Positions 9,446 to 18,312 are shown, counted from the stretch's first letter. The stretch: DNA of 64,000 nucleotides from Cupriavidus basilensis (GCF_029335485.1 NZ_JARJLM010000542.1:1-64000), one strand, 5' to 3'. The notes: generated by a model from the sequence alone, not told the origin. A program made the numbers and translations.

Positions 9446-9589
9446 ATTGCCGCAACCCGAGGACCCGACGATGGCCACCATCTCGCCGGCTTGGATGCGC
9501 AAAGACACATTCTTCAGTGCGGCAGCCGTCTGCTCTCCCGCGGTGATTTCACGCCAGACGGCATCAAGCTGAATCACCGGCGTGGGCAT
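9446..9589 (-). pseudogene. macB: macB 5' fragment (ABC transporter ATPase, truncated in Walker A)
   Basis: The start codon at 9589 overlaps the end of the macA-like gene by 16 bases, as expected for a translationally coupled macAB pair. The product begins MPTPVIQLDAVWREI and continues through LKNVSLRIQAGEMVAIVGSS to GCGN. The Walker A motif (GSSGSGKST type) is broken after GSSGCG, and unrelated sequence follows. The ATPase core and all membrane segments are missing, so no MacB can be made from here. Confidence 0.75.
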
Positions 9590-10767
9590 GTTTTGAGGCT
9601 ACCAGGTATCGCATTGGCGGCATCCCCGATCACCACCCGTTCGCCTGCCTGAAGGCCAGAGACGACCTGAACCCGAACGCCATTGTTCAGTCCCACGTTC
9701 ACCGGGCGAGCAGTCACCTTTCCCTTGTCATCGACGACTCGTACGGTTCGGCTGCCGTCGGGCTGCCTGTCACCCAAGGCGATCACTGGGATGGTCACGA
9801 CATCACGGGCTTCGTCCAGCACGATGTGGACCTGTGCCGTCATCATGGGGCGCAGTTCGCCGTCTGGGTTGGGTATTTCGAACAGCCCGTTGTAATATAC
9901 GGTGGTCTTGGTCGCAGCTGATTGCTGCGCCGCCCCGGCTATGCTTTGCTCGGTCCAAGAAGTGATTGAAGCCGGCGCAGGCTCTACCGACCGCAGTTTG
10001 GCGTGGTAGCGTTTCTCCGGCTCGCCGAGCACTGTGAAGTAGACCTTCTGACCTGGCTTGGCCCGCGTCACTTCTGCTTCCGATATCTTGGCCTTGACCT
10101 TCATTACGCTCAGGTCGGCGAGCACCACGATAGTCGGGGCGGACTGGTTGGCGTTGACCATGCGGCCCTCCTCGGTAACCACCGCGACGACCACACCGCT
10201 CATAGGCGCGGCGATGCGGGTGTAGCTGAGGTTGGTTCGCGCGATTTGCACGGCTGCACCCGCTTGATTGATCTGGGCATCACGCGACGCGATATCCGTC
10301 ACCAGGGCGTCGCGTGCGGTCAGAATTGAGTCGTAACTGTCAAGGAACGTCGTGGCGTCAAGCCGCAGTAAATTGCGCTGGCGTGTGAGTACAAGCTCGG
10401 CCTGACGGAGATTGGCCAGAAGCGCTATGCGCTGCGCCTTCACGTTCTCCAGCGCGGCCTCGGCCTTGTTCAAGGCGTTACGTTGCGGCTGCGAGTCGAT
10501 GTCCGCGATCGGCTGGCCGACCTTCACAGTATCGCCGATCTTGACGTGCAGCTTCATGACCTGGCCGGAAGCGCGAGCGCCCACGCTCACCAGCTTGATC
10601 GGCTCCAGCACGCCGCTGGCCAGTACCGTGCGTTCGATCGGCTGCACCGTGGCTTCGGCGGTGATAAACTCGGATGTCTGCTTTGCGGCACTTCCGTAAG
10701 CCGCCGCGGCGATGGCCAGGATGCCCGCAATGGCAACGCCTATGGCGCCCGACAATGGTTTTCTCAT
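9574..10767 (-). CDS. macA: MacA-like periplasmic adaptor of a tripartite efflux pump
   Basis: 397 residues from ATG 10767; a TTG at 10821 in the same frame would add 18 residues but has no better signal. The N-terminus is a membrane anchor/signal (GAIGVAIAGILAIAAAAYG). It then follows HlyD/MFP order: lipoyl half (GVLEPIKLVSVGARASGQV), long alpha-hairpin with many Ala/Leu/Arg (about residues 95-165), second lipoyl half (RIAAPMSGVVV), beta-barrel and membrane-proximal domains (VVIGDAANAIPGS at the end). MacA delivers substrates from MacB to TolC in the periplasm. The partner macB is broken here, so function would need another MacB. The gene is divergent from a CpxR/CpxA-like pair and faces a CpxR-like box. 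Confidence 0.85.
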   Translation of the reverse strand: MRKPLSGAIGVAIAGILAIAAAAYGSAAKQTSEFITAEATVQPIERTVLASGVLEPIKLVSVGARASGQVMKLHVKIGDTVKVGQPIADIDSQPQRNALNKAEAALENVKAQRIALLANLRQAELVLTRQRNLLRLDATTFLDSYDSILTARDALVTDIASRDAQINQAGAAVQIARTNLSYTRIAAPMSGVVVAVVTEEGRMVNANQSAPTIVVLADLSVMKVKAKISEAEVTRAKPGQKVYFTVLGEPEKRYHAKLRSVEPAPASITSWTEQSIAGAAQQSAATKTTVYYNGLFEIPNPDGELRPMMTAQVHIVLDEARDVVTIPVIALGDRQPDGSRTVRVVDDKGKVTARPVNVGLNNGVRVQVVSGLQAGERVVIGDAANAIPGSLKTCPRR

Positions 10768-10858
10768 TGGCAAATCACGCAGGAGCGCCTGTAAGAACTG
10801 ATTGCTATATTTGATCCGCAAGGAGAGGATCGTAGGGGCAGGAAAGCGAAAACGTTTT

Positions 10859-10874
10859 GTAAGGATTTCGTAAA
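10859..10874 (+). promoter_or_regulatory. CpxR-like binding box between macA and the response regulator
   Basis: GTAAG (10859-10863), six bases, GTAAA (10870-10874). This matches the direct-repeat CpxR consensus GTAAA-N4-8-GTAAA with one mismatch. It lies 65 bases before the regulator's start and 92 before macA's, so it could serve autoregulation and macA control. Confidence 0.6.
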
Positions 10875-10938
10875 GGCTTCCTATGCGGGGGCCCTGACAT
10901 ACTATTATTTCGTCGTCGCTATTTGAGGAGCTCTGGCC

Positions 10939-11622
10939 TTGCGCTTACTGTTGGTCGATGATGATGGAGACCTGTGCAAAATGCTCACGGCCTATCTCAG
11001 CGCTGAGGGATTCGTCACGACTGCCGTTAGCGACGGCAGGGCAGGGGTGACGGCTGCGTTGTCCGGAAATCATGATGCGGTCATCCTGGACATCATGCTG
11101 CCAACGTTGAGCGGCATCGATGCGTTGCGCGAGATCCGCCGGCGCAGTGATGTGCCCATCATCATGTTGACCGCGCGGGGCGACAAACTGGACCGGGTGG
11201 TAGGCCTGGAAATGGGGGCCGATGATTACGTACCCAAACCTTACGATCCGCGCGAGCTGGTCGCGCGCGTGCGTGCGGTTCTGCGCCGGCGGCCATTGAA
11301 CAGAGCTGCGGCCCTGCCTGAAAAATTCTCGATTCTGGGCTTGGTGCTTTCGCCGAGCACGAGGACTGTCTTCTGGAGTGATCGGTCAATCGAATTGACC
11401 GTATCGGAATTCAACGTGCTGGAAGCACTGATGCGGGCCGACGGTGCAGTGAAATCAAAAGACGATCTCTCGCTGGAGGCGCTGGGGCGGCGACGCGAAC
11501 CCTATGACCGCAGCCTGGACGTGCACATCAGCAATATTCGCCATAAACTGCTGACCAAAGGCGCTCGCGATATTGAGATTGAAACTGTGCGTGGAGTCGG
11601 CTATCGGATAAAGGCGGAATAG
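10939..11622 (+). CDS. cpxR: OmpR/PhoB-family response regulator, CpxR-like
   Basis: 227 residues, starting with TTG at 10939 eight bases after a clear GAGGAG. The receiver domain (1-115) has the acidic pair D7/D8, phospho-acceptor D51 in VILDIMLP, the conserved Thr in IIMLTARG and the Lys in VPKPYDPREL. The C-terminal winged helix (about 130-225) ends in RHKL...RGVGYRI, typical of OmpR-family DNA binding. The wording of the receiver (DDDxxL...LTAYL...DGxxG) and the partner kinase resemble CpxR/CpxA. It probably senses envelope stress and acts on its own promoter and macA through the box upstream. The stop overlaps the kinase start by one base. Confidence 0.88.
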   Translation: MRLLLVDDDGDLCKMLTAYLSAEGFVTTAVSDGRAGVTAALSGNHDAVILDIMLPTLSGIDALREIRRRSDVPIIMLTARGDKLDRVVGLEMGADDYVPKPYDPRELVARVRAVLRRRPLNRAAALPEKFSILGLVLSPSTRTVFWSDRSIELTVSEFNVLEALMRADGAVKSKDDLSLEALGRRREPYDRSLDVHISNIRHKLLTKGARDIEIETVRGVGYRIKAE

Positions 11623-13001
11623 TGAGATCACGCTTGTTTTGGAAAATTCTCCTTGGTTTCTGGATTACCAACCTCTTTATTTTCCACGCCGTCGCGATAG
11701 CCTATGCTGTGCGGTGGGGGGACGGCAAACGGATGGATCGGGAGGTCGCTAAGGTCGTCGCTCCTTACCAGTTGTCCGCGGCGCAGCTGGCAATCGAATC
11801 AGACGGAATGGCAAAGTTCAGGGAGGTCTCGCAAAGCTGGAAGGCACAGAATTCGAACTGGCCCGGCGGCCACGAGCAATGGAACCTGTTGTCGGTCGTT
11901 GAAGCGAAGCGCGTGGCCAAACCTGAGGAGGCTCCCCAGGAACGCAGCGAAATCCTGGTCAAGCATGCGGTCGACCCCGAGTCTAGGGAATGGGAGCTCC
12001 GCTACACGCTGCCGCCGGAGTCAGGCTCTTGGAGCATCAGGGACTTCCTCAGGTTCTACCTGGAGGTGGAGTGGGCGATTCCGGCCGTGCTGGGCGGCCT
12101 GCTTTTCAGCGCGATCCTGGCCTGGTACCTGAGCCGGCCGATCCAGCGTTTGCGCAAAGGGTTTCGCAAGCTGGCCGATGGCCAGCTCACTACCCGGCTG
12201 CAGCCCTCAATGGGCCGGCGCCGCGACGAGATCGCTGATCTCGCGGACGACTTTGACCGCATGGCCGAACAACTGCAGCAACTGTTGCTAGCACGTGATC
12301 AGCTACTGCACGACGTCAGCCATGAACTGCGTTCGCCGCTGGCCAGGTTGAATCTCGCCGTGGCGCTGGCGGGCCAGGATGCGGGTGCCCCCGGGGAGCC
12401 ACTGCGGCGCATCGAATCGGAAGTGGGGCGACTGGACGACCTGGTCGGCGAACTGCTGTCTCTGTCCCGGGGTGAAAGTGGCGAATCGGAACTCGATGCG
12501 TATTTCGATATGCGGGCCTTGGTTGATGCTGTCGTTGCCGATGCAAGCTTCGAAGCCCGGGCCAAGGGCGTCGCGATGGTGTCACGGATCGAAACGAAAC
12601 AGCAAATGCTGATGCAAGGCAGCGCGAAACTGATCCGCCGCGCGATCGAGAACATTGTCCGCAACGCCACCCAGTTCTCCGTGCAAGGCGATACCGTCGA
12701 GGTCACCCTGTCGGTGGACGACGACCTGCACCGGGCGGTGCTGTGGATTGCGGACCGTGGCCCGGGTGTGCCGGAGGTCGATTTGCGTCGGATGCAAGAT
12801 CCGTTCGTTCGACTTCAAAATGGACTGAGCCGGCAGGGCTACGGATTGGGATTGGCGATTGCCAGCCGTGCCGTGCGCAGCCACAGAGGAACCCTCGTTG
12901 CCGCTAACCGCCCCGACGGGGGGCTGGTCGTCACGGTGACGCTGCCGCTGGCGAATATGGTGTCGCACATGGTGGATCACAACTTCGAGAACGAAAGCTG
13001 A
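11622..13001 (+). CDS. cpxA: Sensor histidine kinase, CpxA-like
   Basis: 459 residues from GTG 11622, overlapping the regulator's TAG. Order: TM1 (about 8-30), a short periplasmic sensor (about 32-145), TM2 (about 148-168), HAMP (LSRPIQRLRKGFRKLADGQL onward), HisKA with H234 in HDVSHELRSPLARL, N box ENIVRNATQFS, G1 DRGPGVP and G2 GYGLGLAIASR. All catalytic boxes are intact. It should autophosphorylate at H234 and pass phosphate to D51 of the neighbouring regulator. The small periplasmic domain and gene order agree with CpxA-type envelope-stress kinases. No CpxP-like gene is next to it. Confidence 0.88.
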   Translation: MRSRLFWKILLGFWITNLFIFHAVAIAYAVRWGDGKRMDREVAKVVAPYQLSAAQLAIESDGMAKFREVSQSWKAQNSNWPGGHEQWNLLSVVEAKRVAKPEEAPQERSEILVKHAVDPESREWELRYTLPPESGSWSIRDFLRFYLEVEWAIPAVLGGLLFSAILAWYLSRPIQRLRKGFRKLADGQLTTRLQPSMGRRRDEIADLADDFDRMAEQLQQLLLARDQLLHDVSHELRSPLARLNLAVALAGQDAGAPGEPLRRIESEVGRLDDLVGELLSLSRGESGESELDAYFDMRALVDAVVADASFEARAKGVAMVSRIETKQQMLMQGSAKLIRRAIENIVRNATQFSVQGDTVEVTLSVDDDLHRAVLWIADRGPGVPEVDLRRMQDPFVRLQNGLSRQGYGLGLAIASRAVRSHRGTLVAANRPDGGLVVTVTLPLANMVSHMVDHNFENES

Positions 13002-13042
13002 AGAAGGAGGGGCGTGGGCTGTCTTTGTACGCTCCAGTCTGA

Positions 13043-13330
13043 TCAGGGCCGGATCAGGGTAATAGTGTCGCCGCCTGGTTCGAACGGCAAGGGTATATCC
13101 GTTGCGCTCCGGTCGTTGACCTTGGCGCGGTTGCTGACGTAGACGGCGCCGCTGTCCGGATCAATTGCGATGGTGTACTGATGCGTGCCTCCGGGCAGAT
13201 GTGCATTGACATGATATGACTTGCCATCGATCATACTGACTCGCGAGATCTGAAATCGTAAGGGGCGAGACTGCGGGCCCCGCCAAAGCTCGGGGGTAAA
13301 TGCGTCAGGCGCGATATCACCACGACGATT
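13043..13330 (-). pseudogene. C-terminal fragment of a YVTN/YncE-type beta-propeller protein
   Basis: The frame contains RVSMIDGKSYHVNAHLPGG, TIAIDPDSGAVYVSNRAK and ends in PGGDTITLIRP. The (V/I)IDG...YTIAxDPxSGxVYVSNR pattern is that of YVTN/YncE-like seven-bladed propeller repeats. The frame stays open upstream to about 13,350 without a convincing start, and only about one blade is left, so this is a truncated remnant. A start at 13234 would give only 63 residues. Confidence 0.5.
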
Positions 13331-13591
13331 GGACTGGCTACGATGCCTAAATTCTTACGGATTTATGACGTATCGGAATTAATACTATTCAAGTGAATAT
13401 GAATAAATATCCATGGAACTCTCTTGAGGACAATTCGTCGGTCAACAGCATGGGGGCAACGCACAGTTGTCATTTCAGGATTGGTTGACTCCTTTTAACT
13501 TCCATGTTGCCTCCAGCTGGGGATGAGTACTTCCTGGGAGTCGTGGATGACGCATCGGGGTTGAATGCTCCCCCAATAGGGATCGAAGATC

Positions 13592-13993
13592 ATGAAGTCA
13601 ATAGAGTTACATCGAGTTCTGCTGCCTGCAGTTGTGCTGGCATCCCTCCTCTCTGGGCCCTCCACGGCACTGGCTTTCAGTGTAACAGGGGCCAACAGTC
13701 GTTCGACGTTCAATGCGATCACGCAGTGGGCAGCGGAGGTTGACTATGGGGTCATCTGGGAACCGCGCACGGGTGCCGGCATGATCGATTTCGCTGCGCC
13801 GACACGCTACGTCCACGACGATTTCCGCGTGGCTGTGGAGGCGCTGGTCAGCGGGGAGGTATATGGACGCCGCAACGTGTATTGCATCTCGCCGTCGGAG
13901 TTCCAGGCTGAGGCGATTATCGATGATCGCATGCGCCTAGTCTACGTGATCGGCCGCCCTACCGGGCGGCGGTGCGTAGTCACGTATCCATAG
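13592..13993 (+). CDS. Small exported protein, possibly TcpQ-like
   Basis: 133 residues with a clear signal peptide (MKSIELHRVLLPAVVLASLL...STALA, cleavage near residue 28). The mature part reads RSTFNAITQWAAEVDYGVIW, then DDFRVAVEALVSG, and ends in RRCVVTYP. The pattern (short helix, WA...W, a hydrophobic strand, DF..AV.AL) resembles the TcpQ-type domain of toxin-coregulated-pilus Q and PilL N-terminal proteins, but the match is weak. It has two Cys in the mature part (NVYC, RRC) that could form a disulfide. No pilus genes are nearby. I treat it as an exported protein of unknown function. Confidence 0.6.
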   Translation: MKSIELHRVLLPAVVLASLLSGPSTALAFSVTGANSRSTFNAITQWAAEVDYGVIWEPRTGAGMIDFAAPTRYVHDDFRVAVEALVSGEVYGRRNVYCISPSEFQAEAIIDDRMRLVYVIGRPTGRRCVVTYP

Positions 13994-14527
13994 GCATAGG
14001 GCGCTGCTGGAGGCGGGATACGTGGAGTCAGCGTGTAGCTTCGGGTTACCTGCGTGCTCGGGAGAAGACGCGTGTCGATGCTCAAGGCAACCAGGTTAAG
14101 GCATCCTGGCCACGGTTAGTGCCTGTTGGGGGTTGGCCTCGGTGTTATCGCTCTATCGCCATCTACACTGGTCTCATCTGACCATGAGAGGGAATATCCC
14201 GACCGCACTGGCGCCGAGGCAGGGCTGGCTACCACCACGCTGTATCGCCAGCTCAAGCGCTTTCTCCAGGCCGGCGCGAGCGAACTGACTATCGTGAATG
14301 CGCGCGGGCCCACGCGCTGGACAGACGGTCGGTCTGTGGCCAGCAGCCCCAAATGTCTTCATCAAATCGTTTTCCGAAACGCGATCGGGCGCGTCTGGAG
14401 CGTAGTCTTTGCATGCTGCAGGCGGCTATGCCAGTCGCATGCCTTAGGATTCACAGAACAGACAGTCCGTGTGGGCGCATGTATAAGGGGTCAGTGGTTT
14501 TCGTCGACTTTGTCCATCTCCGAATCC
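13994..14527. other. Intergenic stretch without a convincing gene
   Basis: About 530 bases. One plus-strand segment reads ATTTLYRQLKRFLQAGASEL, which looks like a helix-turn-helix piece of a transposase, but it has no consistent start, no catalytic part and no terminal repeats. Nothing else is recognisable on either strand. Confidence 0.35.
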
Positions 14528-15145
14528 TCAAACGATGTTGAGGACTTCGGACAATGGCTTGCGCGGCTTCTGCGGCCAGTTGCCAGCCGCCGGATAGCCG
14601 ACCGTCACGATGACGACGGGAAGTTCGGTGGCATCGAGATTGAATTCCCGGCTTACTTCTGCTGCATCGAAGCCCACCATCGCGCATGAGCCTAACGCCA
14701 TACCTTGCGCAGCCAACATCAATGTCATCGCCGCCAGCGAAGCCGAGCGGATGGCTTCATCGCGCTGCAAAACGGGATCGCGCTCATGTGAAGCACTGGC
14801 TTGGACCACCCATCCATCGACCATGTGTTGTGCCATGATGCCTGCATCCACGCTGGGCTGGAGCGCGGCAGCCAGTTGTGTATGTGCGGCCAGCGATCCA
14901 CAAACGATGAATGCGACGGAAGCATCCACCACCTTCTGCTGCCCGTAGGCCGCCGATGTCAAGCGGATCTTGGCGTCCTCCGATCGCACTGCGATGAATC
15001 GCCAGTTCTGCATGTTGTAGGCAGAAGGTGCCTGAGTTGCCTGGGCGACCAATGACGCGATGACCTCATCGCTCAGGGGGCGGCCGAGTTGATAGTGATT
15101 GACGGACGTGCGAGATTCGATGGCACGTTGAATGGGATTGGTCAT
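14528..15145 (-). CDS. Nitroreductase-family FMN oxidoreductase
   Basis: 205 residues, a usual length for the family. The FMN-binding N-terminus has ESRTSVNHYQ (the RRSxRxY position), then QATQAPSAYNMQNWRFIAV, the classic SxxNxQPW-like flavin and substrate segment. The C-terminal part has GMALGSCAMVGFD and VVIVTVGYPA, matching the usual G...G and GYP blocks. It should be a homodimeric NAD(P)H-dependent reductase acting on nitroaromatics, quinones or similar; the substrate is unknown. It starts at ATG 15145, stands alone, and is followed on its strand by the empty stretch before 14,527. Confidence 0.85.
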   Translation of the reverse strand: MTNPIQRAIESRTSVNHYQLGRPLSDEVIASLVAQATQAPSAYNMQNWRFIAVRSEDAKIRLTSAAYGQQKVVDASVAFIVCGSLAAHTQLAAALQPSVDAGIMAQHMVDGWVVQASASHERDPVLQRDEAIRSASLAAMTLMLAAQGMALGSCAMVGFDAAEVSREFNLDATELPVVIVTVGYPAAGNWPQKPRKPLSEVLNIV

Positions 15146-15477
15146 GAAAATACCTTTTGAAATAGAATGACGTCGAATGAAATAGGGCTTTCACTGTCGG
15201 GTCCGCGCAATCGTCCACTGCACGGCGAAGACACTCGCCAGCTGCCTGAAAGAAGTGCGCCCAGTACCAGCAGGCGCAGCCAATCTTGAAGGGCTGGCAC
15301 CTAGCGCGTGCGCAGCAAGCTGGCGGAGCACGGATGAGCGCTGCCGTGAAGGGCTGATCCGGCGGCAACCCTTCCGAAGGCACCAGATTGGTTGATCCTC
15401 AGATCGCCGGCGAGAGAGCGATCAGCGCCACATCGCGCCACGTGTTCATTGCGGTCGTCGCCATGGAATGCACTCGA
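15146..15477. other. Intergenic stretch, no gene recognised
   Basis: About 330 bases upstream of the nitroreductase start and downstream of the MFS stop. It must hold the nitroreductase promoter, but I see no clear -35/-10 pair or palindrome. Short frames here have no recognisable domains. Confidence 0.4.
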
Positions 15478-16695
15478 TCAAGATGCCGCGACGCGACCGC
15501 CTGGCCGGAAGCCGTGCACACTGGCCGACCAGACCACCGACAGGCCCAGCAGCGCCAGTACCGCCATCGTCCACGGGAATGACGCCGGTCCCAGGCGTTC
15601 GAGCAGCACACCGCCCACGACACCACCACCGGCCACTGCGAGGTTGAAGATCGTTACCAGCATGGATTGCGCCACGTCGGCGCCATCGCCCGCTGTATCG
15701 GCCAGTGCGGTTTGCAGCAGCGTCGGTGCGCCGCCAAACGTCAGCCCCCACGTCGCAATGCCCAGCAGCACAGCCAGCGCCGAACCGCCGGAGAAAACGA
15801 GCACCAGCGCTGCCGCGGTAAACACGCCCAAGCTGAACAGAGTCAGCATGCGCAGCCAGCGATCCACCAGCAGGCCGGTGATCCATATCCCCACGATGGA
15901 CGTCACACCGAACAGCAGCAGTACGGCATCCACGCGATGCCCTAGCCCCACGGACGCCAAGAAGGGCGCGATGTAGGTGTAGAGAATGTTGTGCGCCAAT
16001 ATCCAGGCGAACAGCGCTAGCAGTACCGGGCGGATACCGGGCATCAGGAAGATGCGCCGGATCGGCAGGCGCTGTCTCGCGGATTGGCCCGCGAAATCCG
16101 GCACCACCAGCCGCACCCAGACGAACAGCAGCAGCGAAAGCGCCGACATGATCCAGAACACGCCGCGCCAGTCGAACATAGTGCCCAGCCACGTTCCCAA
16201 CGGCACGCCGATGGACAAGGCGATGGGCTGGCCGACACCGGCCACCGCCAACGCGCGCCCCTGCAGATGCGGGGGCACCATGCGCCGCGCATAGCCGGCC
16301 AGCAGCCCCCACACCACACCGGCAGCCATGCCCGCGACGAAGCGCGCGGCCAAGGTCAGCCCGTAGTGGGCAGACAAGGCCGTGATGGAGTTGAACACCA
16401 TCAGGCCGCCGATGGCCAGCAGGAACAATGGCCTGCGGTTCCAGCTGCGCGTGGCGGCGATGACCGGGATCGCCGCCAGCACCGACCCAAGCGCATAGAG
16501 CGTTACCAACTGGCCTGCCAGGGCTTCGGTAACGCCCAGGCCCTGGCCGATCTGCGGCAGTAGGCCCGCCGGCATGGTCTCAGTCATGATGGCGAGGAAG
16601 CCTGCCATCGTGAACGCCAGCAGGTTCCAGACGGGTAGCCCCTCAGCGGTTGCAGCAGGTGTTGCTGTGAACGTTTCATGATTTTGGATGCGCAT
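15478..16695 (-). CDS. MFS transporter, DHA1 drug/sugar-efflux type
   Basis: 405 residues from ATG 16695 (MRIQNHETF), 22 bases after the preceding gene; a longer frame reaching 16836 overlaps that gene and is unlikely. Twelve hydrophobic segments are visible. The first reads LLAFTMAGFLAIMTETMPAG, typical of the AraJ/SotB/YdhP group of DHA1 exporters, and the cytoplasmic loop 2-3 motif is degenerate (ATRSWNRRPL). It probably pumps a small toxic compound out of the cell by proton antiport. It is the second gene of a TetR-controlled pair with a 6PGDH-fold oxidoreductase, so the pair may modify and export the same compound. Confidence 0.85.
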   Translation of the reverse strand: MRIQNHETFTATPAATAEGLPVWNLLAFTMAGFLAIMTETMPAGLLPQIGQGLGVTEALAGQLVTLYALGSVLAAIPVIAATRSWNRRPLFLLAIGGLMVFNSITALSAHYGLTLAARFVAGMAAGVVWGLLAGYARRMVPPHLQGRALAVAGVGQPIALSIGVPLGTWLGTMFDWRGVFWIMSALSLLLFVWVRLVVPDFAGQSARQRLPIRRIFLMPGIRPVLLALFAWILAHNILYTYIAPFLASVGLGHRVDAVLLLFGVTSIVGIWITGLLVDRWLRMLTLFSLGVFTAAALVLVFSGGSALAVLLGIATWGLTFGGAPTLLQTALADTAGDGADVAQSMLVTIFNLAVAGGGVVGGVLLERLGPASFPWTMAVLALLGLSVVWSASVHGFRPGGRVAAS

Positions 16696-16717
16696 GCTGT
16701 TGTCGTTCCCGTGCAGG

Positions 16718-17581
16718 TCAGGCGAGATAGGACGCCGCCATGTCCTTGTCACCGTGCCCGGCTTCCAGCGCACGCTCGAAGCGCTGTAGACCGGCCTGCG
16801 CCGCATCGACCTGCACGCGGGCCTGGGCGGCGGCATCGACCACCAGTCGAGCGTCCTTCACCGCATTGACGATGGAGAAACTGGTGGTGTAGTTCTCGGC
16901 CAGGATGGCGGCGGCCTTGGCCTGGAAATAGCCGCTGTCCATCGGCCCGCCCGTGATCACATCCACCACCAGCGCCGGATCGACGCCCAGCCCCTTGGCA
17001 AGCGCCAGGCTCTCAGCAAGGCCGTGCGTCAGCGCAAAGGCCCAGTTGTTGAGCGCGAGCTTCAGGCGGCTGCTGGCACCCGTTTGCTCCGATACCCACA
17101 GCGTGCGCTTGCCGATGGCGTCGAAGACGGGCTGCGCGGCCGCACGCTGCTCGAGCGGACCGGACGCCAGAATGATGAGTTGCGCCAATTCGGCCGGCTG
17201 GCGGGTGCCTTGCACGGGGGCGTCATAGAACACCAGCCCATGCTGTTCGGCCAATGCCGACAGGGTTTCGATGCTCTCGATGCCAACCGTGCTCAGTTGC
17301 AGCCAGATGACTCCCTTGTTCAAGGCCGGTGCGGCGGCCTGCAGGGCTTCCTGGATGCTGGGGCCGTCCTTGAGCACGGTCATGATGATGTCGGCACCGC
17401 GTAGCGCATCGGCCGGGCTGTCGAATGCCAGGATGCCATCGGCCACCAAAGCCTTTGCCTTGGCGGCAGTGCGATTCCAGGCATGCACTCTGAACCCCTG
17501 CTTGTGCAGGTTGCGCGCAACGGGGGCGCCGATCAGGCCGGTGCCGAGGACAGCGATGGTGATGCTTTGGTTGGTGCTCAT
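16718..17581 (-). CDS. NAD(P)-dependent 6PGDH-fold oxidoreductase (beta-hydroxyacid dehydrogenase or imine reductase type)
   Basis: 287 residues from ATG 17581, with an excellent AAAAGGAG ribosome binding site. The N-terminal Rossmann domain starts AVLGTGLIGAPVARNLHKQG (GxGxxG), followed by AWNRTAAKA, where the Arg suggests NADP(H). The middle helix has the catalytic-Lys region LKLALNNW, and the C-terminal helical domain carries GGPMDSGYF. It is the family of 3-hydroxyisobutyrate dehydrogenase, tartronate semialdehyde reductase and imine reductases; the substrate is not evident. It is the first gene of the operon with the MFS exporter. A palindromic operator lies 35 bases upstream. Confidence 0.85.
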   Translation of the reverse strand: MSTNQSITIAVLGTGLIGAPVARNLHKQGFRVHAWNRTAAKAKALVADGILAFDSPADALRGADIIMTVLKDGPSIQEALQAAAPALNKGVIWLQLSTVGIESIETLSALAEQHGLVFYDAPVQGTRQPAELAQLIILASGPLEQRAAAQPVFDAIGKRTLWVSEQTGASSRLKLALNNWAFALTHGLAESLALAKGLGVDPALVVDVITGGPMDSGYFQAKAAAILAENYTTSFSIVNAVKDARLVVDAAAQARVQVDAAQAGLQRFERALEAGHGDKDMAASYLA

Positions 17582-17615
17582 GTGAACTCCTTTTGATGGT
17601 GGATGAAGAACTTCT

Positions 17616-17637
17616 AATTGGAACGATCATTCCAATT
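17616..17637. promoter_or_regulatory. TetR-type operator in front of the oxidoreductase-MFS operon
   Basis: A 22-base inverted repeat with arms AATTGGAACGA and TCATTCCAATT, symmetric except for one position per arm. Its core GGAA(C/T)GATCATTCC is the same as the perfect palindrome in front of the tetR gene at 18295, so both are probably bound by that regulator. Confidence 0.75.
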
Positions 17638-17698
17638 TTGGCCAAACAAAAACCCGGCATCCAGGCGCGCACCGATGTGCCGGGATGCCAGGTGGGGG

Positions 17699-18280
17699 CT
17701 ACAGCGTGTCGAGCGCCACGTCGATCACATCCAGTAGGCAATGGCGACGTTGCTGCGCGGGACTGCCTTTGCTCAATACCCGCAGCCCCTGCATGGTGTT
17801 GACGAAGAAACGGGCCAGCGCACGCGGGCTCTTCTCGGCGGCGACCTCGCCTGATTGCTGCCCCCGGACGATCAGCTTTTCCAGTGCCTTCTGCAGACGC
17901 TGGAAATTGTGTGCCACCAGTTCGGCGACTGCCTCATCATGGCCTGCCAGTTCTAGTGTCGCATTGGCAACGAGGCAGCCCCGCCGCTGCGGATCGCCCA
18001 ACTCATCCTCCAAGATGCGCATCAGCAACTGCCGGACCAAATCCCTGACGGAGCCAGGACCAGCCAACAACTCCACGTTGGCCGTGGTCACGGCCTGGTA
18101 GCGGCGCAGTGCCTGCTGATAGAGCCCTTGTTTGTTCTCGAAGGTGCTGTAAATGCTGCTGCGAGACAGACCGGTGCCTTCGACAAGATCCTGCATCGAG
18201 GTTGCGGCATAACCACGCTCCCAGAACACGCGCATGGCGGCATCGGCGATTTCATCAGGTTCGAATTCTTTGGTACGCAT
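17699..18280 (-). CDS. TetR/AcrR-family repressor
   Basis: 193 residues. The N-terminal helix-turn-helix is clear (ADAAMRVFWERGYAATSMQD, then LSRSSIYSTFENKQGLYQQA). The C-terminal ligand domain is helical, with PQRRGCLVANATLELAGHDE, as in TetR proteins of the AcrR_C-related type that regulate efflux and oxidoreductase genes. It lies between two matching operators: one 15-32 bases upstream of its own start and one in front of the oxidoreductase-MFS pair downstream on the same strand. It most likely represses both units and the divergent membrane protein, and is released by a substrate of the exporter or enzyme. Confidence 0.9.
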   Translation of the reverse strand: MRTKEFEPDEIADAAMRVFWERGYAATSMQDLVEGTGLSRSSIYSTFENKQGLYQQALRRYQAVTTANVELLAGPGSVRDLVRQLLMRILEDELGDPQRRGCLVANATLELAGHDEAVAELVAHNFQRLQKALEKLIVRGQQSGEVAAEKSPRALARFFVNTMQGLRVLSKGSPAQQRRHCLLDVIDVALDTL

Positions 18281-18294
18281 GGCAAACCGTCATA

Positions 18295-18312
18295 CTGGAA
18301 TGATCATTCCAG
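18295..18312. promoter_or_regulatory. Perfect 18-bp palindromic TetR operator
   Basis: CTGGAATGATCATTCCAG is its own reverse complement. It lies 15 bases upstream of the tetR start and about 85 bases upstream of the divergent membrane protein start at 18396, so binding could control both directions. Confidence 0.8.

Noticed and set aside
14200..14330. Mu/TniA-type transposase helix-turn-helix
   Set aside because: Only one short HTH-like phrase (TTTLYRQLKRFLQAG); no catalytic residues, no ends and no continuous frame.
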